Part shown: in pieces, positions 25,742 through 34,464 of the stretch
Position numbering within the stretch: position 1 is the stretch's first letter
Layout: each line of letters opens with the position of its first letter
Assembly: GCF_036226765.1 (NCBI RefSeq)
Contig: NZ_CP109017.1
Coordinates: 1,426,001-1,490,000 of the forward strand
DNA length: 64,000 nt
Origin: Streptomyces sp. NBC_00670
GTDB lineage: Bacteria; Actinomycetota; Actinomycetes; Streptomycetales; Streptomycetaceae
Direction of reading: 5' to 3'
Position numbers and translations under genes: made by a program
Notes under the pieces: model-generated
What the model saw: the letters and a program-made list of their open reading frames with translations, nothing else
Databases searched by the model: none
What the model was told of the DNA's origin: nothing

Positions 25742-26362
25742 TCAGACGGGGGCCCGCCGGGTGGCCAGGGTGTGCAGGAAGTGCATGAGGGTCATCAGCA
25801 CGTCCCGGCTGGAGGCCCGGCGCCGTACGTCGCACTCGATGATGGGCACCCATTCGGCCAGGTCGAGTGCCGCACGGAGTTCGGGTACGGGGTAACGGGG
25901 CGCGTCGGGGAAGGAGTTGACGGCGACCACGAAGGGCACGCCGCGTTCCTCCAGCCGCCCCATCACGTCGAAGCTGACCTCCAGGCGGCGGGTGTCGATG
26001 AGGACGACGGCGCCGAGCGCGCCCTCGAACAGGCCGTTCCACAGGAACCAGAACCGTTCCTGGCCGGGGGTGCCGAACAGGTAGAGCACGAGTTGCTCGG
26101 TGATGCCGATGCGGCCGAAGTCCATGGCGACGGTGGTGGCCGTCTTGCTGTCGGAGCCGAAGTTGTCGTCGACGCCGATGCCCGCCTGGGTCATGGTCTC
26201 CTCGGTGGTCAGCGGTTTGATCTCGCTGACGGACCCGACCATGGTGGTCTTGCCGACCCCGAAGCCGCCGACGATCACGATCTTCACGGCGGCCTGGGTG
26301 GTGTGCGGCAGGTGGTCCTCGACCCGTGGGCCGGGGACGGTGTCAGAGCTTTTGAAGTCCAT
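25742..26362 (-). CDS. cvnD9: conservon GTPase CvnD (RarD)
   Basis: The 206-residue small GTP-binding protein has the P-loop GGFGVGKTT (32-40), a switch region TMTQAGIGVDDNF, the G3 motif as LYLFGTPGQERF (FGTPGQ replacing DTAGQ) and a VVAVNSF G4-like segment. Conservon GTPases are thought to act like eukaryotic G-proteins at the membrane with CvnA, CvnB and CvnC. It starts 20 nt inside the end of cvnC. In S. coelicolor the corresponding rar genes influence aerial mycelium formation. The gene number 9 is assigned from gene order recalled from S. coelicolor. Confidence 0.92.
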   Translation of the reverse strand: MDFKSSDTVPGPRVEDHLPHTTQAAVKIVIVGGFGVGKTTMVGSVSEIKPLTTEETMTQAGIGVDDNFGSDSKTATTVAMDFGRIGITEQLVLYLFGTPGQERFWFLWNGLFEGALGAVVLIDTRRLEVSFDVMGRLEERGVPFVVAVNSFPDAPRYPVPELRAALDLAEWVPIIECDVRRRASSRDVLMTLMHFLHTLATRRAPV

Positions 26363-26777
26363 GCATCACCGCTTCGAGGAGGGATCGGTCGGGCACGATC
26401 TGCCGGACGATCGGCGCGCGTGCCTGGACCAGGTCCGCCGTCATCAGCTCGGTGAGCAGGACGGTCACCACGCTGAACGGCAGACTCAGATAGGCCGAGA
26501 TCTCGGCCACGGACAGGGGGGCCGTGCACAGCCGGAGCAGGGAGGCCTGCTCCGGTGTGAGGGTCGGGGGCGGGTCCTCGGCGGCCACGATGAGGGTGAC
26601 GAGGTCGATCGAGGCCCGCTCGCCCCCGGCGGCCGCGCCCGTGAGGGAGTACAGCCGCTCGGGGTTGGGAGCCCCCGGCTCCCCCTCGGCGCCCTCCGCC
26701 TCGGCGGGCGGGGCGGCCGGGGCGGGCTCGGGGGGCGGCTCCAGGGGTGTGCGCCTTCGGCGTTGCGGAGGAGTCAT
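26343..26777 (-). CDS. cvnC9: conservon DUF742 protein CvnC (RarC)
   Basis: The 144-residue protein has an Arg/Pro/Ala-rich N-terminus and a DUF742 winged-helix-like domain (PERLYSLTGAAAGGERASID, LVTLIVAAEDPPPTLTPEQA, LLRLCTAPLSVAEISAYLSL, PFSVVTVLLTEL). It is a cytosolic partner that binds the other conservon proteins. Its ATG overlaps the cvnB stop (ATGA), and its 3' end overlaps the cvnD start by 20 nt, which fits stoichiometric co-translation. Confidence 0.92.
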   Translation of the reverse strand: MTPPQRRRRTPLEPPPEPAPAAPPAEAEGAEGEPGAPNPERLYSLTGAAAGGERASIDLVTLIVAAEDPPPTLTPEQASLLRLCTAPLSVAEISAYLSLPFSVVTVLLTELMTADLVQARAPIVRQIVPDRSLLEAVMHGLQKL

Positions 26778-27181
26778 ACGGTCTGCCCGTCGCGCCGGGG
26801 CGGACTGGTCAGATGGGAGCCGATGCGCAGCACGAGGTCGCGCATGCGGGTGCTCATCATGCCGGGCTCGGTCCGCATGTCGGAGAGGACGGCGAGATAG
26901 GCGTTGGCGCCGGCCGCCATGAGGTAGAAGTAGCCGCCGTCGACCTCGATGATGACCATGCGCATCCGGCCGTCGCTGACGTGGATCTCCCCGGCCACGG
27001 CGCCGGCCAGGCTCTGGAGTCCGGCGCAGGCGGCGGCGACGCGGTCGGCGGTGTCGGGGTCGCCGCCGTGGCGGGCGATGCGCAGACCGTCGGCGGAGAG
27101 GACCACGATCTGCTGGACGCCGGGCACGCCGTCGGCGAGGTCCTTCAGCATCCAGTCGAAGTTGGCGCGCTGCGAGATCAC
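26774..27181 (-). CDS. cvnB9: conservon roadblock/LC7 protein CvnB (RarB)
   Basis: The 135-residue roadblock/LC7-fold protein runs FDWMLKDLADGVPGVQQIVV, SADGLRIARHG, VAAACAGLQSLAGAV, MRMVIIEVDGGYFYLMAAG. The family regulates small GTPases, consistent with CvnD next door. Its GTG start overlaps the cvnA stop (GTGA) by 4 nt, and its stop overlaps cvnC by 4 nt. Confidence 0.93.
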   Translation of the reverse strand: MISQRANFDWMLKDLADGVPGVQQIVVLSADGLRIARHGGDPDTADRVAAACAGLQSLAGAVAGEIHVSDGRMRMVIIEVDGGYFYLMAAGANAYLAVLSDMRTEPGMMSTRMRDLVLRIGSHLTSPPRRDGQTV

Positions 27182-28776
27182 TTGAGGTCCCCCTCGTTGC
27201 CGGCCTCGGCGTCGGCCGGTTCGTCTTTCCGGGTGAATGCGTTCGGGTCCGGGTCTGCCTTGAGGCCCTCCATGAAGGCCTCGACCCACATGCCGGGCGG
27301 CGGCTCCTCCTTCTCCGGGGCGGCCGCGGCGGCCCGGGCGGCCGCGGCCCGCGCCTCCTTCTCGGCGCGTTCCTTCTCGGCCCGTTCGGCCGCCGCGTAG
27401 GTGTTGAGGATGTGCTCGTCCAGCGGAATGCTGATCCGGCTGCGGCGCTGCGGCAGGCCGTTGGCCGTCCACTCGGTGACGACGGGCATGTCCTCGTCGA
27501 AGTCGTCCTCGCCGGGGATGCGGGGGCCGGTGGTGGGCTTGCGGTTCTTCTCGAGGCGCGAGCCGACCCTGACGCCGCCGTTGTCCAGCGTGGAGCGGGA
27601 CTGCGCGCCGACCCCGTGGGCGACGCCGTAGGCGGGCTCGTCGGTGACCATGACGTGCGGCAGGACGAGGACGGCGCGGACGCCGCCGTAGGCGGACTGC
27701 CGCAGCGAGACCTGCATGTGGAACGCCGTGCAGAGCCGGCCGATGACGGCGAGACCGAGCTGGGGGCTGTCGGCGAGGCCCTGGAGGTCCTCGGCGCGCT
27801 TGGCCTCCTCGATGATCCGCTCGATCCGCGCGCGCCCCTCGCCGTTGAGGCCGGTGCCGGAGTCCTCGATCTCGACGGCGATCCCGGACTGCACCTCGTG
27901 CGCGGTGACGTGCACCTTGGTGTGCGGGGGCGAGTAGCGGGTGGCGTTGTCGAGGAGTTCGGCGACGGCGTGCAGGATCGGCTCGACGGAGATGCCGCGG
28001 ATGTTGACCTTGGCGACGGAGTGCAGCTCGATGCGGCGGTACTCCAGGATGCGGGAGAGCCCGCCGCGCAGCACGCTGTAGAGCGGTACCGGCAGGGGCC
28101 ACTGGCGACCGGGGCGGCTGCCGCCGAGGACGGCGATGGAGTCGGCGAGCCGGCTGATCAGCGCGTTGCCGTGGTCGATGCGGAGCAGGTCGTCGAAGAC
28201 CTCGGGGTTGCGGCCGTGGTCCTCCTCCATCTCCCGCACTTCCTTGGCCTGTTGGTGGATGATCGCCTGGACGCGGCGGGCGATGTTGACGAAGGAGCGC
28301 TGCAGGGAGTCGCGCAGCGTGTCCTCGCGGTCGATCACCTTGAGCACCTGGCGGACCAGCATGCGCTGGGAGTCGGGGAGTCCACGCCATTCGGGATGGG
28401 TGTCGACGACCTCGCGGATCACCTCATCGGGTGAGAACCCGGCCCGCATGCGGTCGAGGGTCTCGGGCACGATCTCGTGGCCCAGGCGGTGGAACTGGGC
28501 GTCCTGGGAGGCGACGCACTCGTCCAGGCGGGCGCTCTGCCGGGCCAGTTCGGCGCGCAGTGCCCCGGACGCGCGGCCGCGGCGCACGGCCTCGGCCGCG
28601 ACGGCGGTGACCAGGAGCGTGGCGACGCCGCCGCACCAGCCGACGGCGGCCCGGGCCGGCTCCGTCACCACGGCGACGGCGGCCCCGGTCACCGCGGCCA
28701 TCACTATGGCCGGCAGCAGGAGCACGCGTGCGTAGGGAAGTTCACGGCCACCGTGGGGCGATTGAACACTCACCAT
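27178..28776 (-). CDS. cvnA9: conservon sensor histidine kinase-like protein CvnA (RarA)
   Basis: The 532-residue membrane protein has two N-terminal helices (about 16-36 and 44-62), a cytoplasmic helical stretch that includes nitrate/TCS-like segments (DRMRAGFSPDEVIREVVDTH, SFVNIARRVQAIIHQQAKEV) and a HATPase_c domain. That domain has N-box HAVAELLDNATRYSPPH, G1-like EDSGTGL and GLAVIGRLC. A typical phospho-acceptor His box is replaced by LLRIDHGNALISRLAD. A long Ala/Glu/Lys-rich tail (AERAEKERAEKEAR) forms a probable coiled coil. The ATG at 28776 follows AAAGGG. The kinase-like protein is thought to anchor the conservon G-protein complex at the membrane. Its stop overlaps cvnB. Confidence 0.92.
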   Translation of the reverse strand: MVSVQSPHGGRELPYARVLLLPAIVMAAVTGAAVAVVTEPARAAVGWCGGVATLLVTAVAAEAVRRGRASGALRAELARQSARLDECVASQDAQFHRLGHEIVPETLDRMRAGFSPDEVIREVVDTHPEWRGLPDSQRMLVRQVLKVIDREDTLRDSLQRSFVNIARRVQAIIHQQAKEVREMEEDHGRNPEVFDDLLRIDHGNALISRLADSIAVLGGSRPGRQWPLPVPLYSVLRGGLSRILEYRRIELHSVAKVNIRGISVEPILHAVAELLDNATRYSPPHTKVHVTAHEVQSGIAVEIEDSGTGLNGEGRARIERIIEEAKRAEDLQGLADSPQLGLAVIGRLCTAFHMQVSLRQSAYGGVRAVLVLPHVMVTDEPAYGVAHGVGAQSRSTLDNGGVRVGSRLEKNRKPTTGPRIPGEDDFDEDMPVVTEWTANGLPQRRSRISIPLDEHILNTYAAAERAEKERAEKEARAAAARAAAAAPEKEEPPPGMWVEAFMEGLKADPDPNAFTRKDEPADAEAGNEGDLK

Positions 28777-29078
28777 GTAAGCCCTTTGAGACGAATTCGA
28801 CGGGGAGTCGGGGGGGTGTGGTGCTGACGTAAGTGGGTAGCCCTCTGGAACAAAGCCCCTTCTGGGCATATTTCGGGAACAAACGCACGAATACCTCAAC
28901 TCGGTGCGTCGCGGGCGAGCTTAGTCCGACCGGATCATCGCTGTGTCATATTCAGCGACCACCTGAAATCACCCCTTTCACAGGAGTACGCTCGGCTGAT
29001 TTACACGCTGCGCGTACGTTCGAACACCTTGAGTAGCGGTGAACGGGCATGCGAATGCGCGGGCGGGGACATGCAGAA
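28777..29078 (-). promoter_or_regulatory. upstream region of the conservon, no gene seen
   Basis: This 300-nt gap is noticeably less GC-rich than its surroundings and should hold the cvnABCD promoter. A GGCTTTGTTCC motif (28844-28855 region) is echoed by GCGTTTGTTCCCGA about 20 nt further upstream. No promoter pair with good spacing could be picked with confidence, and the short open frames present have no ribosome binding site. Confidence 0.35.
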
Positions 29079-29116
29079 CCGCCGCGCCCCCGGTGGTTCA
29101 CCAGGGTGCGCGGCGG
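29079..29116 (-). terminator. hairpin downstream of the helicase gene
   Basis: CCGCCGCGC (29079-29087) pairs with GCGCGGCGG (29108-29116), with an inner CCGGTGG-TTCA-CC stem. It lies 19 nt past the helicase stop. There is no U-run, as is common for Streptomyces terminators. Confidence 0.6.
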
Positions 29117-29134
29117 CTCGGGGTCTCCGTGCGG

Positions 29135-31942
29135 TCAGCCCACCGACGAGTACGCCACCACGCCCCGCAGCAGCCCCTCGACCGCCTTGCGGGCGTTCTT
29201 CGGGACCGTGGAGCCCTCGGGCACCGCGGCGGCCTGGATCTGGCCCAGGACGTCGATGACCTGCTTGCACCAGCGGACGAAGTCGCCGGCCGGCATCTCG
29301 ACCTCGCGCAGCACCTCGTCGAGCCCCTTGCCGGAGGCCCACATGTGGGCGGCCCAGGCGAAGCCGAGGTCGGGCTCGCGCTGGCCGACGCCCTCGGTCT
29401 GGCTGATCCGGAACTCCTCCTCCAGCGCGTCGAGCCGGCCCCAGATGCGCACCATCTCGCCGAGCGCCGCCTTGGCCTTCCCCGACGGCAGCTTCGGCGC
29501 CATCGCGTCGTCCCCGGCGCGGGACTCGTACACCAGCGCCGAGACGCAGGCGGCGAGTTCGGCGGGGCCGAGGCCCTCCCAGACGCCGGCGCGCAGACAC
29601 TCGCTGGCGAGCAGGTCCAGCTCGCCGTAGAGCCGGGCCAGCCGCCGGCCGTGCTCGGTGACCTCGTTGCCGCGCAGGTAGTCCAGCTCGGTCAGCAGCG
29701 CCACGATCCGGTCGAAGGTGCGCGCGATGGTGTTGGTGCGGCCCTCGATACGGCGCTCCAGCTGCGAGGTGTCGCGCAGCAGCCGGTAGTAGCGCTCGGC
29801 CCAGCGGGCGTGGTCCTCACGGTCGTTGCAGCCGTGGCAGGGGTGGGCGCGCAGGGCGGTGCGCAGCCGGGCGATCTCCCGGTCGTCGGCCGCCTGGGAG
29901 CGCTGCTTGCGGTGCCGTTCGGCGGGGATGTGCCCGGCCTTGGTGCGCAGCGCGGAGGCGAGGTCGCGGCGGGACTGCGGGGAGCGCGCGTTGAACGACT
30001 TGGGGATGCGCATCCGCTCCAGCGGCTCCACCGGGACCGGGAAGTCGATCGAGGCGAGCCGCTTGACCTGGCGTTCGGCGGTGAGGACCAGCGGGCGGGG
30101 ACCGTCGTGGTACTCCATGCCGCGGTGGCCCCCCGCGCGCCCGGCCGGCAGCCCGGGGTCGAGCACGAGGGCGAGGCCCGCGTACTTGCCGGTGGGCACG
30201 TGGATCACGTCGCCGGGGCGGAGCTTCTCCAGGGCGACGGCGGCCTCGGCGCGCCGCTGGGCCGCGCCCTGCCGGGCCAGCTCCGTCTCACGGTCCTTGA
30301 GTTCGCGGCGCAGCCGCGCGTACTCCTCGAAGTCGCCGAGGTGGCAGGTCATCGACTCCTTGTAGCCGTCGAGCCCCTCCTCGTTGCGCTGCACCTGGCG
30401 GGAGATGCCGACGACCGACTTGTCCGCCTGGAACTGCGCGAACGAGGTCTCCAGCAGTTCGCGCGAGCGGTGCCGGCCGAACTGTTCGACCAGGTTGACC
30501 GCCATGTTGTACGACGGCCGGAAGCTGGAGCGCAGCGGATAGGTGCGGGTCCCGGCGAGGCCGGCGAGGTGGTCGGGGCTCATGCCGCGCTGCCAGAGCA
30601 CGACCGCGTGGCCCTCGACGTCGATGCCGCGGCGGCCGGCCCGGCCGGTGAGCTGGGTGTACTCGCCGGGGGTGATGTCGGCGTGCTGCTCACCGTTCCA
30701 CTTGACGAGCTTCTCCAGGACCACCGAGCGGGCGGGCATGTTGATGCCGAGCGCGAGGGTCTCGGTGGCGAAGACGGCCTTGACCAGTCCCCGTACGAAC
30801 AGTTCCTCGACGACCTCCTTGAAGGTCGGCAGCATGCCCGCGTGGTGGGCGGCGATACCGCGCTCCAGGCCCTCCAGCCACTCGTAGTAGCCGAGGACGT
30901 GCAGGTCCTCGCGCGGGATGGAGGCGGTGCGCTCCTCCACCAGGGCGCGCACCTCCTCGCGCGCGTCGTCGTCGTTGAGCCGGAGCCCGGCGTACAGGCA
31001 CTGCTGGACGGCGGACTCGCAGCCGGCGCGGCTGAAGATGAAGGTGATGGCGGGCAGCAGACCCTCGGCGTCGAGCCGTTCGATCACCTCGGGGCGGCCC
31101 GGGGTCCACACCCGGGAGCGGCTGCGGCGGTCCCGCTCGCGGTCGGCCTCGCGCATCGCGCGGCCGCGTCTGCGGTCGCGGTAGAGCGGGCGGGCGGCCT
31201 CCGTGCGGGCGAGCCTCGTCAGGTCCGGGTTGACGGCCTTCTTGTGGCCCTCGCCCTCCTCGAAGAGGTCGTACATCCGGCGCCCGGCCAGCACATGCTG
31301 GAAGAGCGGCACGGGCCGGTGCTCGGAGACGATGACCTCGGTGTCGCCGCGCACGGTGTCCAGCCAGTCGCCGAACTCCTCGGCGTTGGAGACCGTCGCC
31401 GACAGGGAGACCAGCGTCACCGACTCGGGCAGGTGGATGATCACCTCTTCCCAGACGGCGCCGCGGAAGCGGTCGGAGAGGTAGTGCACCTCGTCCATGA
31501 CCACGTATCCGAGCCCCGTGAGCGTCTGGGAGCCCGCGTACAGCATGTTCCGCAGCACCTCGGTGGTCATCACGACCACCGGGGCGTCGGAGTTGACGCT
31601 GTTGTCGCCCGTGAGCAGACCGACCTTGCCGCTGCCGTAGCGGCGGCAGAGGTCGGCGTACTTCTGGTTCGACAGCGCCTTGATGGGCGTCGTGTAGAAG
31701 CACTTGCGGCCCTGCTCCAGGGCGAGGTGGACGGCGAACTCGCCGACGATCGTCTTGCCCGATCCGGTGGGCGCGGCCACGAGCACGCCCTTGCCCGCCT
31801 CGAGCGCCCGGCAGGCCTCGATCTGGAAGGGGTCGAGGCCGAAGTCGTACATCTCGCGGAAGGACGCGAGTGCGGTGGCCTGCTCGGCAGCACGCTTACG
31901 GGCTGCCGCGTACCGCTCGGCCGGAGAGAGATCCTCTGTCAT
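29135..31942 (-). CDS. Ski2/Mtr4-like DEAD/DEAH-box RNA helicase (HelY type)
   Basis: The 935-residue SF2 helicase has Walker A VAAPTGSGKTIVGEFAV, motif II VVMDEVHYLSD (DEVH), motif III SLSATVSN, and the second RecA domain with TLALGINMPARSVV and GEYTQLTGRAGRRGIDVEG (motif VI). These are followed by a Ski2-type insertion with conserved HPCHGCNDREDHARWAER and a C-terminal DSHCT domain. Such actinobacterial helicases (HelY) are presumed to act in RNA processing. It lies downstream of tatC on the same strand; a hairpin at 32025-32052 separates the two. The ATG at 31942 has a weak ribosome binding site, and an 18-codon longer start is possible. Confidence 0.93.
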   Translation of the reverse strand: MTEDLSPAERYAAARKRAAEQATALASFREMYDFGLDPFQIEACRALEAGKGVLVAAPTGSGKTIVGEFAVHLALEQGRKCFYTTPIKALSNQKYADLCRRYGSGKVGLLTGDNSVNSDAPVVVMTTEVLRNMLYAGSQTLTGLGYVVMDEVHYLSDRFRGAVWEEVIIHLPESVTLVSLSATVSNAEEFGDWLDTVRGDTEVIVSEHRPVPLFQHVLAGRRMYDLFEEGEGHKKAVNPDLTRLARTEAARPLYRDRRRGRAMREADRERDRRSRSRVWTPGRPEVIERLDAEGLLPAITFIFSRAGCESAVQQCLYAGLRLNDDDAREEVRALVEERTASIPREDLHVLGYYEWLEGLERGIAAHHAGMLPTFKEVVEELFVRGLVKAVFATETLALGINMPARSVVLEKLVKWNGEQHADITPGEYTQLTGRAGRRGIDVEGHAVVLWQRGMSPDHLAGLAGTRTYPLRSSFRPSYNMAVNLVEQFGRHRSRELLETSFAQFQADKSVVGISRQVQRNEEGLDGYKESMTCHLGDFEEYARLRRELKDRETELARQGAAQRRAEAAVALEKLRPGDVIHVPTGKYAGLALVLDPGLPAGRAGGHRGMEYHDGPRPLVLTAERQVKRLASIDFPVPVEPLERMRIPKSFNARSPQSRRDLASALRTKAGHIPAERHRKQRSQAADDREIARLRTALRAHPCHGCNDREDHARWAERYYRLLRDTSQLERRIEGRTNTIARTFDRIVALLTELDYLRGNEVTEHGRRLARLYGELDLLASECLRAGVWEGLGPAELAACVSALVYESRAGDDAMAPKLPSGKAKAALGEMVRIWGRLDALEEEFRISQTEGVGQREPDLGFAWAAHMWASGKGLDEVLREVEMPAGDFVRWCKQVIDVLGQIQAAAVPEGSTVPKNARKAVEGLLRGVVAYSSVG

Positions 31943-32024
31943 CGTACTTTCGAGCGTACCGGGCCCCACCGACAACGGGACGATCTTTCTCGCCATACCC
32001 GCTCCGACCTGCGCGAACGACGGC

Positions 32025-32052
32025 GGGCCCCACCGTTGTCCCGGTGGGGCCC
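32025..32052 (-). terminator. hairpin between tatC and the helicase gene
   Basis: GGGCCCCACCG (32025-32035) and CGGTGGGGCCC (32042-32052) form a perfect 11-bp stem with a 6-nt loop. It lies just past the tatC stop and probably ends the tatAC transcript. Confidence 0.8.
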
Positions 32053-32083
32053 ACTCTGGTTGGCGGCAGCGTTCGGCCGGCGC

Positions 32084-33034
32084 TCACGTCACGTCGTCGT
32101 AGCCGTTGACCCGCTCCGTGCTCGCCTGCTCGGGCAGCGCACGGCCGGCCGTGACCGGCTCGACCTCGTCGATGGACTCCGGTGTCAGATCCAGCTCGGA
32201 GGCCTCGTCGTCGGCGGGGCCGGACAGCTCGCGGCGGCGCTTGCGCCGGTCGTTGAGCAGCGAGAAGGCCACGGCGCCGAAGTACAGGACCCAGATCGGT
32301 CCGGCCAGGGCGAGCATGCTCAGCGGGTCGGTGCTGGGGGTGGCGACGGCCGCGAAGACCGTGATGCCCATGATCATGGCCCGCCACCAGCCGAGCATCC
32401 GCTTGCCGGTGATGACCCCGGTGAGGTTGAGCATGACCAGCAGCAGCGGCAGCTCGAAGGAGAGGCCGAAGACGACCACCATGCGCGTGACGAGCTGCAG
32501 CAGGTCGTCCAGCGGCAGGAAGTTGTTGACGTCCCCGCTCGGCGTGAACTGGAGCAGCACCTTCGCCGTGGTGGGCAGCACCTTGTACGCGAAGAAGGCG
32601 CCGCCGAAGAAGAGGGGGGCGCCGGTGAAGACGAAGGCGTAGGCGTACTTGCGCTCGTGCCGGTGCAGTCCCGGCGCGACGAAGGCCCACAGCTGGTAGA
32701 GCCAGACCGGCGACGCCGCGACGATGCCGGCGGTCAGGGAGACCTGGAGCGCGAGGGTGAACGGGGCGAGGAGGCCGTTCATCGTGATCCGGGCGCACTT
32801 GACGGAGTCCTCGGACTTGGCCAGCTCCTCGAAGGTCTGCCTGCAGCCGACCGAGTCGAGGATCGGGTCGGTCAGGAAGTTGATGATGTCGTTGTAGAAG
32901 AAGGCGGCGACGACCGTCACGACGACGATGGCCAGCAGTGCCTTCGCGAGCCGGTTGCGGAGCTCACGCAGGTGATCCGCGAGGGGCATCCGCCCCTCGG
33001 GATCCTTCTCCTTCTTGCGGGCAGGCTTGGGCAA
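32084..33034 (-). CDS. tatC: Sec-independent (Tat) translocase subunit TatC
   Basis: The 316-residue protein is TatC, the signal-peptide receptor of the twin-arginine pathway. It has MPLADHLRELRNRLAKAL at the N-terminus (the conserved HLxELRxR motif), six hydrophobic helices, PVWLYQLWAFVAPGLHRHER and FGLSFELPLLLVMLN. It has a longer acidic C-terminal tail (about 50 residues) than the E. coli protein, as in other actinobacteria. The start is TTG at 33034, seven nt behind GAGG; no in-frame ATG or GTG is nearer. It follows tatA by 48 nt. Confidence 0.97.
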   Translation of the reverse strand: MPKPARKKEKDPEGRMPLADHLRELRNRLAKALLAIVVVTVVAAFFYNDIINFLTDPILDSVGCRQTFEELAKSEDSVKCARITMNGLLAPFTLALQVSLTAGIVAASPVWLYQLWAFVAPGLHRHERKYAYAFVFTGAPLFFGGAFFAYKVLPTTAKVLLQFTPSGDVNNFLPLDDLLQLVTRMVVVFGLSFELPLLLVMLNLTGVITGKRMLGWWRAMIMGITVFAAVATPSTDPLSMLALAGPIWVLYFGAVAFSLLNDRRKRRRELSGPADDEASELDLTPESIDEVEPVTAGRALPEQASTERVNGYDDVT

Positions 33035-33082
33035 CCCACGTCCTCATCTCGTGCGGCAGGCCGGGGGCGTCCCGGCCGTGCG

Positions 33083-33370
33083 TCAGCGCTTGGTCGTGTC
33101 CGACGGCTCGGTGACCGGGCGGGAGCTGGTCACGTCACCGGGGGCGGCCTGGATGGTGCGCTGCGCGGCGGCGTCCTCGGGGTTGGGCGGGCCGGCCGGG
33201 GCGGCGGTCGACGTCTTGCCGTCGTCCTTCATCGCCTTGGCCTCGCTCTTGAGGATGCGCGCGGACTTGCCGAGGGAGCGCGCCATGTCCGGAAGCTTCT
33301 TCGCGCCGAACAGCAGGATGATGACGACGAGGATGAGAATGATCTCGGGAGCGCCGAGCCTTCCGAACAT
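33083..33370 (-). CDS. tatA: Sec-independent (Tat) translocase subunit TatA
   Basis: The 95-residue protein has one N-terminal transmembrane helix ([20 protein letters not shown], including the FGxKKLP hinge), an amphipathic helix ([20 protein letters not shown]) and a Ser/Thr/Pro-rich tail, the usual TatA layout. It forms the pore-like oligomer recruited by TatC. First gene of tatA-tatC. The start ATG lies about 230 nt away from the repeat region at 33626. Confidence 0.96.
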   Translation of the reverse strand: MFGRLGAPEIILILVVIILLFGAKKLPDMARSLGKSARILKSEAKAMKDDGKTSTAAPAGPPNPEDAAAQRTIQAAPGDVTSSRPVTEPSDTTKR

Positions 33371-33625
33371 AAGTCTTTACCTTCTCACCGAGGCGGGCTG
33401 GGTGCGGTGCTGACGTCCGGCTGTTCGGACAGGTGTCCGACCGTCGTCCGCAGCGATCGTAACGCCCAGGGGTGAACGCGAGGCAATCCCTGTGCGTACT
33501 CCCGATTCGGCCCGCGCCTCGTTTCTCGGGCCGCAGGCCAGAGTACCTGCCGATGCCACACACACGACAGGCCAAGCCGAACGCTCAGCATTCTCTTGCC
33601 GAACTCACAGCGTGGGGCGTCCTGG

Positions 33626-33885
33626 AAGGGGCGCGGGACTGTGTCGTCTGCGCGGCCCCGCCGCGGGGGCGCGAGCACTCACCGTGCCCCTGTAAGGGGC
33701 GCGGGACTGTGTCGTCTGCGCGGCCCCGCCGCGGTGTGCGCGAGCACTCACCGTGCCCCTGTAAGGGGCGCGGGGAACTGCGCGAGAAGCACCCACCCAC
33801 CCGCACCCGACAACGCACCCAACGGGGTCCAAGGGGCGGAGCCCCTTGAAAGGACGGGAAGGGTAGGGGCGGCGGGGGCGAAAAC
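33626..33885. repeat. modular intergenic hairpin repeat, copy D, with internal tandem duplication
   Basis: The 538-nt gap between tatA and the next gene contains no gene. A unit starting GGGGCGCGGGACTGTGTCGT repeats in tandem at 33628 and 33696 (period 68). At 33765 a GGGGCGCGGGGAACTGCGCG module follows, then the AAGGGGCGGAGCCCCTT hairpin (about 33831-33847), then the GGGAAGGGTAGGGGCGGCGG tract to 33885. Module order and orientation match copy A. The remaining 33371-33625 should carry the tatA promoter, but none was picked with confidence. Confidence 0.8.
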
Positions 33886-33908
33886 CCTCCCGGGCGCCCC
33901 CCCCCCCG

Positions 33909-34094
33909 TCACAGTCGCTCGGCCACCCGCCCGGCCACCCTCTCGAGGTCGTCCGCCGCCCGCCCGATCCGCTCCGCCGCGACAGCCACCTCCCGCCCCA
34001 ACCGCCCCGCCTCCACAAACACCCGCACGGCGAACACCCCGAGCACCACAAGCCCCGCGAACCCCAGAGCCACCGCAACCATCGCCCAGAACAT
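33909..34094 (-). CDS. small single-pass membrane protein of unknown function
   Basis: The 61-residue product has one hydrophobic helix (residues 3-27, WAMVAVALGFAGLVVLGVFA) and an amphipathic Arg/Ala/Glu helix at its C-terminus (RLGREVAVAAERIGRAADDL). It is similar in style to DUF948-like or coiled-coil accessory proteins, but no family is assigned. The ATG at 34094 lies 10 nt downstream of the zinc-ribbon gene, so it is probably the last gene of the paf-linked operon. A 16-codon longer frame upstream overlaps the previous gene and is not preferred. Confidence 0.65.
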   Translation of the reverse strand: MFWAMVAVALGFAGLVVLGVFAVRVFVEAGRLGREVAVAAERIGRAADDLERVAGRVAERL

Positions 34095-34104
34095 GCCGAG
34101 AACC

Positions 34105-34464
34105 CTAAAGCGTGGAGTGCAGCCGCAACGTCCGCACCCCACCCCCCGTCAACAGCTCCACAATCCGCTCCCCCGCCGGCTTCCGCACCGCCGCCCCGCA
34201 CTCCGGACACGTGAAGGAGTAGAACGTCGTCCGGTCACTCGCCCCGATCGCCAGCCGCAACGCCCCCGCCCCCAGCTCGAACCGGGACCGGCAGTCCGGG
34301 CACCCGGCCCGGAACACCACGTCGGCCACTCTCCGCATCCCCGCGAACGCCGTCCGCACGGACACCTCCGCCGCTCCGGCGACCGGCACGTGCCCGGCGG
34401 CTCCGGACACGCCCCCCGCCTCCGGCTCCCAAGCTGACGTACCAGACCCCGCCGACGTGCTCAA
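34105..34464 (-). CDS. FmdB/zinc-ribbon-like protein of unknown function
   Basis: The 119-residue protein has a Gly/Ala-rich N-terminus and two CxxC pairs (RAGCPDCRSRFELG and SFTCPECGAAVRK), 30 residues apart, which should bind one zinc ion. No further domain is recognised. The start is TTG at 34464, which overlaps the stop of pafC as TTGA, so it is probably translationally coupled. It forms part of the pafB-pafC-ribbon-small membrane protein run. Confidence 0.7.
   Translation of the reverse strand: MSTSAGSGTSAWEPEAGGVSGAAGHVPVAGAAEVSVRTAFAGMRRVADVVFRAGCPDCRSRFELGAGALRLAIGASDRTTFYSFTCPECGAAVRKPAGERIVELLTGGGVRTLRLHSTL

Noticed and set aside
28833..29036. A 67-codon plus-strand frame in the conservon upstream region
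   Set aside because: No ribosome binding site or family resemblance; composition does not match neighbouring genes.
29039..33475. A 1478-codon open frame on the plus strand
   Set aside because: It is antisense to the helicase, tatC and tatA genes, whose motifs are unmistakable; such frames are common in high-GC DNA.
33628..33764. CRISPR-like tandem units
   Set aside because: Only two contiguous units with no spacers and no cas genes; it is a simple duplication.
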